From NCBI GenBank assembly GCA_019747815.1, contig JAIEQJ010000046.1:62001-126000 (forward strand): a stretch of 64,000 bases of DNA, written 5' to 3'. Below the pieces are notes generated by a model that ran no database searches, had not been told where the DNA came from, and saw nothing but the letters and a program-made list of their open reading frames with translations. The DNA comes from Hyphomonadaceae bacterium (lineage in GTDB: Bacteria; Pseudomonadota; Alphaproteobacteria; Rhizobiales; Hyphomicrobiaceae). The stretch's first letter is position 1. Every line of letters begins with the position of its first letter. Shown here in pieces: positions 52,717 through 59,832 of this stretch. The position numbers and the translations under genes are program-made.

Positions 52717-53474
52717 TGAGCCTCATGGGACGGTTGTCCGCCGGCTTGCTACTGCTCGGCATACTAATCGTTTGGGAGCTGTTTTCTCGCTTTATCTTCC
52801 CGCACTACGAGGCTTCGGCAACTCTGATTCTTCCGCCGCCGTCCGCGGGCTTGCGCGATGCGCTGGCTCTTCTACAGCATGGCGCGCTCACCGAACATGC
52901 GCTGGCGAGCATGCGGCGGGTCTACGTTGGCGTGGCTGCTGCTGCAGTGTTCGCCATCCCGCTCGGGGTTGTGATGGGGCTATCGTCGCTTGTGTTCCGG
53001 CAGCTCGGACCGTTGCTCGGCATCCTGCGTCCAATCCCACCCGTCGCATGGATTCCGATCACCCTGCTGTGGTTCGGCGTCACCGATGCCCAACAGTACT
53101 TCATCATCTTTATCGGCACGTTCTTTCCAATGCTCCTCAACACGATTGCAGGTGTGCACGCACTGGATCCGTTGTTGCAGCGGGCAGCCCTCAGTCTTGG
53201 CGCCGATCGACCTGCGCTCTTCGAACAGATGCTTCGGGGAGCGTTGCCACACATTTGCCTCGGGGTGCGCACGAGCCTTGGGCTTGGATGGTTCATCATT
53301 GTCGCGTCCGAGATGGTGTCGGCTTCAACGGGTCTTGGGTTCCTCATTACGGAAGCGCGGACCGCGATGATAACGGAAAGGCTCTACGTCGGAATGTTTG
53401 CCATTGGGCTCATCGGCTTCCTGCAGGACAGGCTGTTGTCGCGGTTGCAAAGGCGGATGCTGCCATGGATTTGA
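52707..53474 (+). CDS. ABC transporter permease 2, NitT/TauT family
   Basis: 255 residues, also six helices, with the loop DPLLQRAALSLGADRPALFEQMLRGALPHIC. It is clearly related to the preceding permease by duplication and divergence. It overlaps the ATPase gene by ten bases, so the three genes are translated as one unit. Confidence 0.87.
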   Translation: MAVMSLMGRLSAGLLLLGILIVWELFSRFIFPHYEASATLILPPPSAGLRDALALLQHGALTEHALASMRRVYVGVAAAAVFAIPLGVVMGLSSLVFRQLGPLLGILRPIPPVAWIPITLLWFGVTDAQQYFIIFIGTFFPMLLNTIAGVHALDPLLQRAALSLGADRPALFEQMLRGALPHICLGVRTSLGLGWFIIVASEMVSASTGLGFLITEARTAMITERLYVGMFAIGLIGFLQDRLLSRLQRRMLPWI

Positions 53475-54241
53475 GCGGTACACCGGCCGTCGAGTTGCGC
53501 AATGTCTCCAAGACCTTCACCAGCGCCAAGCTGGGCGAGACCTTGCTGGCCTTGGACAATGTCAGCTTCAGTATCCAGCGCGGCCAATTCTTCGTCATCC
53601 TAGGGCCGAGCGGCAGCGGGAAGACGACAATCTTGAATTTGGTCGCTGGGTTCGAGCCGCCGACACATGGCCAGGTGTTGGCCATGGGGAAACCGATACG
53701 CGGACCCAGTTGGCAACGCGCAGTCGTGTTTCAGGAGCACGCGCTTTTCCCCTGGCTGACGGTGGCCGACAACATCGCCTTTGGCCTGCGCATGAAGGAA
53801 ATTCCGAAGCGGACGCGGCGCGACAAAGTGGCTGAATACATCGATGTCGTGGGGCTCTCTGGTTTTGCCGACAAATACCCAAAAGAGCTCTCCGGCGGGA
53901 TGAAGCAGCGCGTGGGGATTGCGCGGGCATTGGCCGTCGATTCCGACATCGTCATCATGGATGAGCCGCTGGGCGCTCTCGACGCCCAGACGCGCGCGGA
54001 AATGCAAGGCGAGCTCTTGCGCATCCTGCAGCACGAAAAGCGCAAGACCGTGCTTTTCGTCACGCACAGCATCGAGGAAGCGCTGAAGCTGGGAGACGAG
54101 ATCCTGGTCATGAGTGCAAGGCCTGGCCGCGTCAAGCAAGTGTTCCACCTCAGTCAGGCACGCCCGCGCAGCATTCTGACCGATCCAGAAATCTTGCAGA
54201 TGAATGTGGAACTTCACCGCCTCCTTCACAGGGACACGTAG
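53465..54241 (+). CDS. ABC transporter ATP-binding protein, NitT/TauT family
   Basis: 258 residues. Walker A GPSGSGKTT, Q-loop VFQEHALFPWLTV, signature LSGGMKQRVGIARAL, Walker B IVIMDEPLGALDA and switch His in FVTHSIEEAL. It drives the two-permease importer. The second PanB-like gene follows after 13 bases with a GGAGGA ribosome binding site, so transport and the PanB-like enzyme are co-expressed. Confidence 0.9.
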   Translation: MDLSGTPAVELRNVSKTFTSAKLGETLLALDNVSFSIQRGQFFVILGPSGSGKTTILNLVAGFEPPTHGQVLAMGKPIRGPSWQRAVVFQEHALFPWLTVADNIAFGLRMKEIPKRTRRDKVAEYIDVVGLSGFADKYPKELSGGMKQRVGIARALAVDSDIVIMDEPLGALDAQTRAEMQGELLRILQHEKRKTVLFVTHSIEEALKLGDEILVMSARPGRVKQVFHLSQARPRSILTDPEILQMNVELHRLLHRDT

Positions 54242-54254
54242 CGCGGAGGACGCC

Positions 54255-55118
54255 ATGAGCGAAACGGCACGCAGGAAGGTCACGCTTCGGCAGCTCAAGC
54301 AAATGAAAGCGGAGCGTCGCCGCATTACGGCGCTCGGCGTGTACGATGCGCCAATGGCGTCGGTGGCCGACGAGATAGGCTTCGAGCTGTTCATCATTGG
54401 CAATTCCGGGCCGATGTCGCTGTTCGGGTATCGCGACTCCGTTCGTGTTCCGCCCGAGGACCTCTTCTACATGACGCGGGCCGTTAGTCGCGTGACGCGC
54501 TATGCTCTGATCACCGCGACGCTTCCCTACATGAGCTATCTGATTTCGAAACAAGAGGGTGTGCGCACGGCTGCACGCTTTGTCAGCGAAGCCGGCGCCG
54601 ATTGTGTTCAGTGTCACGGCGACCGACATTCGGCCGACAACATCGCCGCCATCGTTCGCGCGGGCGTCCCGGTGCTTGCGCATCTTGGATTGCAATCGGT
54701 GCGCAAGGTCGAGCAAAGCGGTTTTCGTGTGCAGGGCCGCACCGCAAGCGAGGCCGCTTACATCGTCGAAGACGCTCTGCGCCTCGTCGATGCCGGCGTC
54801 TTCGCGGTGATGCTCGAACTGGTACCCTGTCAGCTTGCCGCCTATTTGCGGGAGGCGCTGCCGGTTCCCGTCCTCAGCCTCGGTTCGGGACCGGATGCCG
54901 ACGGCATCTACCAGGTCAGTGCCGATGTGGTTGGGTTCAGTGTTTTCCCGCGTCCCAAGACCGCGAGCAACTTTGCCGACTGCCGCGCGCTTGCCGACAA
55001 GGGCATTCGCGCATTTGTCGAAGGTGCGCGTGCGAAGTCCTATCCACCTCCCGCAGAGCAACGAAACATGACGGAATCCGAACGAAGGCGCTTTGCCGAG
55101 ATGACAAGGGTCACCTGA
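54255..55118 (+). CDS. PanB-like (ketopantoate hydroxymethyltransferase fold) protein 2
   Basis: About 287 residues, a paralogue of the first island copy; shared segments include SGPMSLFG, LPYMSY and RKVEQSGF. PanB metal positions are again changed (GNSG for Asp45, ATLP for Asp84, QCHGD for Glu114); Glu181 equivalent is in VMLELVP. Two such degenerate copies in one operon suggest either a heteromeric enzyme or two steps on related substrates. No PanB activity is expected. Confidence 0.75.
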   Translation: MSETARRKVTLRQLKQMKAERRRITALGVYDAPMASVADEIGFELFIIGNSGPMSLFGYRDSVRVPPEDLFYMTRAVSRVTRYALITATLPYMSYLISKQEGVRTAARFVSEAGADCVQCHGDRHSADNIAAIVRAGVPVLAHLGLQSVRKVEQSGFRVQGRTASEAAYIVEDALRLVDAGVFAVMLELVPCQLAAYLREALPVPVLSLGSGPDADGIYQVSADVVGFSVFPRPKTASNFADCRALADKGIRAFVEGARAKSYPPPAEQRNMTESERRRFAEMTRVT

Positions 55119-55202
55119 CCGCTAGCTAACCCGCTCACTGCCGAGACGTATGCAACTCCGGCCATCGACAGTGGCGGAGAGACCGGAGCTTTTTGTCTCG
55201 GC

Positions 55203-55952
55203 GTGGCCGCCGTATGCCAACCTGTGAAGGCGACTGTGGATACGTTCGTTCTGGCGATTGTTGCGACATTGGCCGCTGGGATCCTGCGCACCTCGGTCGG
55301 CATCGGCTCGGGAATTTTTCTCACGGCGTGTCTGTCGTTGCTGTTCGAGCCGAAGATGACGCTGGCAATCATGGCGTTTCTGCAGATTGGATTGGGCGCA
55401 TCTGCGCTGGGCCATTACTGGGGCAAATGGAGCACGCCCCTCGTCCTTCGACTGGCAGGAGCGGTGTTCGTGGGTGTGGTGCTAGGCAGTTGGCTAGTTA
55501 CGGTGCTGCCTGCGCATTGGTTCCGGCGCTTGTTCGGTCTTGGGCTCGCTGGCCTCGGATTGTTTGAGCTCATCCGCAGGCCGGACGCCGCCCTGGGCCG
55601 GACGTCCGGCAACGCTATGGTTTCGGGCTTCCTGGCGGGCGTGGGAGGGTCGATGGTGAACGCGGCGGGCGCCATACTTGCGCTGCATCTGAAGCGCCTC
55701 CAGCTGAGCTATGATACGTTCCTTGGCACGCTCTCAGCAGTCGTGATGTGCACAGATGTATTGCGCCTCGGGCTATACTGGCAGTTCGGTCTATTGAACG
55801 GAGCGGCTCTCTATCACTCCATCCTGCTGTTGCCATTGGCCTTCGTGGGTGGATGGATAGGCGTGTTCGTGCGATCCCACGTTCCCGAAAGGATACTGCG
55901 CCAGGCAACCTTGAGCTTGGTGATCGTGATCGGCATTATGCTCTTGATGTAG
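55203..55952 (+). CDS. TauE/SafE-family membrane exporter
   Basis: 249 residues with about eight membrane helices and the two TauE/SafE repeat signatures (LRTSVGIGSGIFLTACL and VSGFLAGVGGSMVNAAGAILALHL). Family members export sulfite, sulfoacetate or other small anions, or protons with them. In this operon it may expel a toxic by-product such as sulfite, which would point to an organosulfur substrate. A GTG start is assumed; a GTG eight codons on is also possible. Confidence 0.82.
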   Translation: MAAVCQPVKATVDTFVLAIVATLAAGILRTSVGIGSGIFLTACLSLLFEPKMTLAIMAFLQIGLGASALGHYWGKWSTPLVLRLAGAVFVGVVLGSWLVTVLPAHWFRRLFGLGLAGLGLFELIRRPDAALGRTSGNAMVSGFLAGVGGSMVNAAGAILALHLKRLQLSYDTFLGTLSAVVMCTDVLRLGLYWQFGLLNGAALYHSILLLPLAFVGGWIGVFVRSHVPERILRQATLSLVIVIGIMLLM

Positions 55953-55966
55953 GCGCGGGCGCGAGA

Positions 55967-55996
55967 CAGGTCGGGGGTCTTCGCTGCTCCGACCTG
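55967..55996. promoter_or_regulatory. Inverted repeat before the sigma-54 regulator gene
   Basis: CAGGTCGG and CCGACCTG, a perfect 8-base inverted repeat with a 14-base loop, end at the ribosome binding site (GGAGAG) of the regulator. It could be a leader hairpin that limits translation or an autoregulatory site. Confidence 0.55.
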
Positions 55997-56007
55997 GAGA
56001 GCATGTC

Positions 56008-57912
56008 ATGCAGTTGTATCGTTTTGCGTTCGTCTCGAACTCAGCTGAGATTGGAAAGTCGGTTGCCAACTGCGCCGACCCGGCCAGCGAAGAGGTTCTC
56101 TTGAAATACGCGAGTATGGAGGCCGCGATCCCAGTGGCGCGACGTCTGCTGGCTGATGGTGTCGATGTCATCATCGGCGGCGGTGGGACCGGGGCGCTGC
56201 TTGCCGAGCGGATCGGCGCGCCGGTCGTCAATGTGGCGCGAAACCCGTTGGATCTCCTTCAGGCTCTGCTGCGGGCGCGCAAGAAGACCAAGGATGTCGC
56301 GGTCACCAGCTACGCAAAATCGCTGCAAGGTATCGATTTCTATGAGCGGCTGCTGGCGATGCGGTTGTTTCCGGTCGTTTTCTCGACAACCGAAGAGCTG
56401 GAGACTGGCATTGGCGAGGCGCTCAACAGCGGGTTGCGCGTCGTCGTTGGTGCGGGCGTTTGCTGCCAGATTGCACGCAATCACAAGGCCGAAGGCGTCA
56501 TAGTGGTCCCTCGAAAGGACAATGTCCTGCAGGCTTTGCATAGCGCGCGCACGATCGCGCGAGCACGCAGAGCTGGCCAGCGTGAGAGCGAGATTGCTGC
56601 CTCGACGGTTGATAGTGCGGATGCGGGCCTGATACTGCTCGACGAACGAGGCCTGATCGGAATCATGAATGAGGGGGCAGCCAAGATCCTGCGGACGCTC
56701 CTGCCCGGTGTCGAGCCAAGCACGCTCATTGGGCAGCCGCTGCCGCCCAAGTTGGACACGCCAGGTGTGATCGCTGCGTTGCGCAGCGGACGTAGGCGGG
56801 AGGACGCAATAACCACGGGCGATGGTGTCGGTTATGTTGGGAGCGTTCAACCGCTGCTGGTCGATGGAGTAGTGGTCGGGGCCGCACTGAGCCTTCGCGC
56901 GCCGCGGGTTCGTCAAGAGAAGGACGATGGACGTGGGCGTTGGGCCAAAGGGTTCGTTGCCAAACATTCGTTTGATGATGTTTGCGGCGGTCCGAAAATG
57001 GCGGCTGTCATCGCGCAGGCCCGGCGGTACGCCGCCAGCGGCGGCGCGGTCCTTATCGAGGGTGCGACCGGGACCGGCAAGGAGCTCGTTGCGCAGAGCA
57101 TCCACAATGCGAGCGCGCGGCGGCAGCGGCCCTTTGTGGCGGTAAATTGCTCGGCGCTGCCGGAGTCACTGCTCGAAAGTGAGCTGTTTGGCTATGAGGA
57201 TGGGGCGTTCACCGGTGCCCGGCGAGGTGGGAAGGCCGGGCTATTCGAATTGGCGGACAGAGGCACGCTATTCCTTGACGAGATCGCTGATATCTCGCCC
57301 AATCTTCAGGTGCGTCTGCTACGCGCCCTAGAAGAAAAGGAGATCATGCGCATCGGTGGAGATTGCATGATCCCTTTGAACGTCCGCATCATTAGCTCGG
57401 CGCAATGCGATCTGTTCGAGCTGGCCAGATCGAATGGTTTCCGACTTGATCTTTACTTTCGCCTGGCCACGTTGCGCCTCAAGATACCGCCGTTGCGCGA
57501 TCGCATCGAGGATGCGCCGCTGTTGCTCAACGTCATGCTGCGCAAACATGGGTTTCGAGAGGACGTTCGCTCCAGGGATCTCGGCAATGCGATGGGTCGG
57601 TATACGTGGCCTGGCAACGTTCGCGAACTCGATGGGCTCGTCCAGACATATGCGGCCCTGAGCGAAAGTGCTCAATTTGACGAGGGGCTTTTTCTAAAGC
57701 TGTTTGAGGAGATGCTATTGGCACGCGCTCCGAGTGCCAGGTCCGCTGCGCCAACCTGCCCCGGCGCAACGCTGAAGGAGCAGTTGCGTCGCCACGAAGA
57801 GGCAATCATCAAGCGTACCCTGCGGGAGTGCGGGTTTGATCGTGGCGAGACAGCGCGTGTCCTTGGGATAAGCGCAAATTCGCTGTGGAGGAAATCCAAG
57901 CGCCGCGCCTAA
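56008..57912 (+). CDS. Sigma-54-dependent activator with PrpR-type N-terminal sensor domain
   Basis: 634 residues. Residues 1-195 form a PrpR_N-like periplasmic-binding-type sensor (VDVIIGGGGTGALLAERIGAPVVNV). A PAS-like segment follows (AGLILLDERGLIGIMNEGAAKIL). The AAA+ domain has Walker A GATGTGKE, the sigma-54 loop GAFTGA, Walker B GTLFLDEIADI, and a Fis-type helix-turn-helix at the end (RGETARVLGISANSLWRKSK). PrpR senses 2-methylcitrate; here the ligand is probably the island's substrate or an intermediate. It should activate the -24/-12 promoter at the head of the island. Confidence 0.92.
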   Translation: MQLYRFAFVSNSAEIGKSVANCADPASEEVLLKYASMEAAIPVARRLLADGVDVIIGGGGTGALLAERIGAPVVNVARNPLDLLQALLRARKKTKDVAVTSYAKSLQGIDFYERLLAMRLFPVVFSTTEELETGIGEALNSGLRVVVGAGVCCQIARNHKAEGVIVVPRKDNVLQALHSARTIARARRAGQRESEIAASTVDSADAGLILLDERGLIGIMNEGAAKILRTLLPGVEPSTLIGQPLPPKLDTPGVIAALRSGRRREDAITTGDGVGYVGSVQPLLVDGVVVGAALSLRAPRVRQEKDDGRGRWAKGFVAKHSFDDVCGGPKMAAVIAQARRYAASGGAVLIEGATGTGKELVAQSIHNASARRQRPFVAVNCSALPESLLESELFGYEDGAFTGARRGGKAGLFELADRGTLFLDEIADISPNLQVRLLRALEEKEIMRIGGDCMIPLNVRIISSAQCDLFELARSNGFRLDLYFRLATLRLKIPPLRDRIEDAPLLLNVMLRKHGFREDVRSRDLGNAMGRYTWPGNVRELDGLVQTYAALSESAQFDEGLFLKLFEEMLLARAPSARSAAPTCPGATLKEQLRRHEEAIIKRTLRECGFDRGETARVLGISANSLWRKSKRRA

Positions 57913-57914
57913 CG

Positions 57915-57925
57915 GCTAGTCTAGC
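57915..57925. promoter_or_regulatory. GCTAGTCTAGC palindrome after the regulator gene
   Basis: A perfect inverted repeat (GCTAG-T-CTAGC) three bases after the regulator stop. Its core is the reverse complement of the CTAGACTAG site at the left of the island. Confidence 0.4.
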
Positions 57926-58043
57926 ATCCACGACTCGGATCCTTAAGGTTTAAATGGCCGAAACGTGACAATCACGTTTGTCTGGCGCTGAGGGCAGGTC
58001 TCATCAGCATGGTGACAGCGTAAGCGTCGGTCAACGACTGCGG

Positions 58044-58640
58044 TCAGGCGGCCTTGCGTGCGCGCTTGGGTCGCGACCAGCGCCTGGCGAGCTTGGCCAG
58101 CTCCTTTTCGATGCTGGCGACGTCAACGACATTTGGGTCGAAGTCGGGGCCGCGCCATTCGATCATTTCGGCATGGCGCTCGTGGTTGGGGTCGGCCATC
58201 GCCTCCAGATACTCGGCATAGCCCCATGGGCCGCCGACGTCTTCAGGCGGGCAGCGGCCGCGGGCCTCGGTGAGCCGCGGGTAGATGGCGCCGGGCGCCG
58301 GCTCGCAGGTCTTTTCGATCTTGACCTTGTGCTCCCAATCGTCGCCGAAGTCGTAGATGTAGGTGAACGTCTTGGCCCCCGTCGTGGCGATGAGCCCGGC
58401 GAGCGAGGTGCCCTTGGCCGGCAGCACGCGCGGCATGCCGGGCCAGTGAGAGCCGGGATCGGGCAGGCCCCAGCGATGGTTGCGCGCACGGAACTCGTAG
58501 AGGTGATAGTTCCACCAGGGCATGACGGCCTGGATCACCAGATGCAGGTCCGACAGCTTGATGTCGAACGGCACCTCGAGACGCCGCACGACGGCAGGCT
58601 CCACGTGATCGAGAGTGACCTTGAGGCGAGCAATGATCAT
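58044..58640 (-). CDS. Plasmid pRiA4b ORF-3 family protein
   Basis: 198 residues. Family landmarks are ARLKVTLDHVEPAVVRRLEVP, LSDLHLVIQAVMPWWNYHLYEF, FTYIYDFGDDWEHKVKIEK and RGRCPPEDVGGPWGYAEYLEAM. The family was first seen on an Agrobacterium plasmid and is frequent on mobile DNA; biochemical function is unknown. Its GC-rich codon use differs from the island operon, so it may be a later addition. Confidence 0.9.
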   Translation of the reverse strand: MIIARLKVTLDHVEPAVVRRLEVPFDIKLSDLHLVIQAVMPWWNYHLYEFRARNHRWGLPDPGSHWPGMPRVLPAKGTSLAGLIATTGAKTFTYIYDFGDDWEHKVKIEKTCEPAPGAIYPRLTEARGRCPPEDVGGPWGYAEYLEAMADPNHERHAEMIEWRGPDFDPNVVDVASIEKELAKLARRWSRPKRARKAA

Positions 58641-58712
58641 GCCGCCACATTAGCAGCGGCTGAGCGTGTCGCCCAAGCCCAGGGCAGCAGTTCGTCCACA
58701 CGATTTGATGGG

Positions 58713-58829
58713 ATGCTCGCCGATACACGTGAGGACATCGCGCAGCCAGATCTCGATCCGGGGCGGCTGGTCTTCATCGACGAGACCGATGCATCGACCA
58801 AGATGGCCCGACTGCGCGCCTGCTCGTGA
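58713..58829 (+). pseudogene. Fragment of an IS630-family transposase
   Basis: The translated fragment DTREDIAQPDLDPGRLVFIDET followed by STKMARLRA is the central DDE-region signature of IS630 transposases (LVFIDET then a TKMARLRG-like segment). The gene is cut on both sides and ends in a stop. It marks past IS activity near the right island end. Confidence 0.75.
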
Positions 58830-58949
58830 TCTGCTCGATTCAATCGACGTCGGGCAAGCGCCTGGTGGCCGCTGCGGAGCATTTGCCTTGAGCGGCACAG
58901 TGCGCTAAGCAAAGCTCAAGGGGCTGGAACAAAGCGCCAACGCGGCGGA

Positions 58950-58983
58950 ACATGTAAAACTTTCTGGAGAACATGTAAAACTG
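58950..58983. repeat. Two direct ACATGTAAAAC motifs at the right island end
   Basis: GAACATGTAAAACT occurs twice, exactly 21 bp apart (two helical turns), 40-75 bp before the intact tRNA. The 13-base ACATGTAAAACTG also occurs at 48238-48250. They look like recombinase or directionality-factor binding sites, or terminal repeats. Confidence 0.7.
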
Positions 58984-59024
58984 TGATGTGTGCGGAGTTC
59001 ATAATTCCTTGATTCTAAAAGTGT

Positions 59025-59101
59025 CGGGGCATAGCTCAGCCTGGTAGAGCACCTGCTTTGGGAGCAGGGGGTCGCGAGTTCGAATCCCGCTGCCCCGACC
59101 A
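59025..59101 (+). tRNA. tRNA-Pro, anticodon TGG
   Basis: 77 bases with encoded CCA. The acceptor arms CGGGGCA and TGCCCCG pair, the D loop is AGCTCAGCCTGGTAGAGC, the anticodon loop is TTTGGGA and the T arm contains GTTCGAATC. It is complete. Its 5' half is also found at the left edge of the island; its promoter must now come from island DNA. Confidence 0.97.
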
Positions 59102-59316
59102 CCACTTTGCCTTTCCGTTCTGAAATTCCAGAACGGGCCTCATTCTGAAATTCGCCCCCGGTCTGTTCCTCGATCCACGCGCGGCGTTTGCGTGCGGCAG
59201 CGAAGCTGCTGGGTCTCGGTCTTTTTCACGTAGCGCCATTTCGCTTCCGGCGTCGAATGACCCGACAACGACATCTCGCCACCCTCGGACAAGTCCGCAT
59301 CGCCCAGCCCGGTCAT
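59102..59316 (-). pseudogene. Frameshifted C-terminal remnant of a tyrosine recombinase (integrase)
   Basis: On the minus strand one frame reads ADLSEGGEMSLSGHSTPEAK then WRYVKKTETQQLR, resembling the integrase box with the conserved His (GHSTP) and the catalytic Tyr (RYVKKT). A shift of one base then opens AARKRRAWIEEQTGG, the usual basic tail. The N-terminal part of the gene is missing. It lies directly against the tRNA 3' end, the classic place for the integrase of a tRNA-targeting element. Confidence 0.55.
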
Positions 59317-59347
59317 TCCGCCTGCTCCGCAATCCGGGCGGGCGCGC

Positions 59348-59716
59348 TCAAGGCCAGGGGCGCCAGAGCAGGAGTGCCGGCACGGCGGCGCCGGCGCTGA
59401 ACGCGAGCAATCCCAGCCGGCCGTTGACGAAGCTGTCGGGCAGGGGGCGCAGCAGAAGCGGTGCAAACAGCAGCATGGCGCCGGCGCCGATCACCGCAGC
59501 ATGCCAAGGCAGGGTGTCCCAGCCGCGCAGCAGCGTCAGTCCGGCGGCGATGCCGGCGATGGTGGCGCTGCCCCACAGCGCGGCGGCCCCCGAGCCCCCC
59601 TTCAGGGCCTGGCTGCGAACCTCGGCCGGAAAATGGCCGCTGGCTGTCAGGCCGTAGAGCGCGAGAAGCATCACGGCACTCATGAACAGCAGCAGCTGTG
59701 GCCAGTAGGGCAGCAT
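59348..59716 (-). CDS. Hypothetical four-helix membrane protein
   Basis: 122 residues with four predicted membrane helices (LLLFMSAVMLLALYGLTA, ALWGSATIAGIAAGLTLL, AAVIGAGAMLLFAPLLL and LGLLAFSAGAAVPALLLW). It starts just upstream of the control region of the divergent PanB-like gene. Family and function are not recognised. Confidence 0.65.
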   Translation of the reverse strand: MLPYWPQLLLFMSAVMLLALYGLTASGHFPAEVRSQALKGGSGAAALWGSATIAGIAAGLTLLRGWDTLPWHAAVIGAGAMLLFAPLLLRPLPDSFVNGRLGLLAFSAGAAVPALLLWRPWP

Positions 59717-59792
59717 GGATATTCCTTCTCTTGCAGTCCGCCTCGCCTGCGATCGGCTTGACCGCCGATGCGCCGGCTCACTAGCATACGCC

Positions 59793-59802
59793 AGATATAT
59801 CA
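59793..59802. promoter_or_regulatory. Candidate GntR operator 1
   Basis: AGATATATCA, centred on the palindrome GATATATC, with CAGAT following. It lies about 30 bp before the PanB-like gene that forms an operon with the GntR regulator. One of four similar sites in 2.5 kb. Confidence 0.6.
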
Positions 59803-59832
59803 GATAGCGATGGCGTTAGGGGAGGATGACGG

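Larger units (their letters stand above)
48168..59063. mobile_element. Genomic island bounded by a tRNA-Pro half repeat
   Basis: About 10.9 kb between the partial tRNA-Pro copy and the same 40-base segment within the intact tRNA-Pro. Supporting signs are ACATGTAAAAC motifs inside both ends, an IS630 fragment and a pRiA4b ORF-3-like gene at the right end, a visibly lower GC content in its genes, and an integrase remnant beyond the tRNA. Cargo: MetF-like, two PanB-like, ABC importer, TauE-like exporter and a sigma-54 regulator. No intact integrase lies inside, so it is probably no longer mobile by itself. Confidence 0.78.

Noticed and set aside
58905-59105. 66-residue minus-strand frame across tRNA-Pro (contains GAAGFELATPCSQS)
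   Set aside because: This is the well-known spurious translation of the reverse strand of a tRNA gene.
59115-59136. CCGTTCT/AGAACGG hairpin after tRNA-Pro as a rho-independent terminator
   Set aside because: The stem is only seven base pairs and no T run follows, and the sequence is part of the integrase remnant; not strong enough to list.
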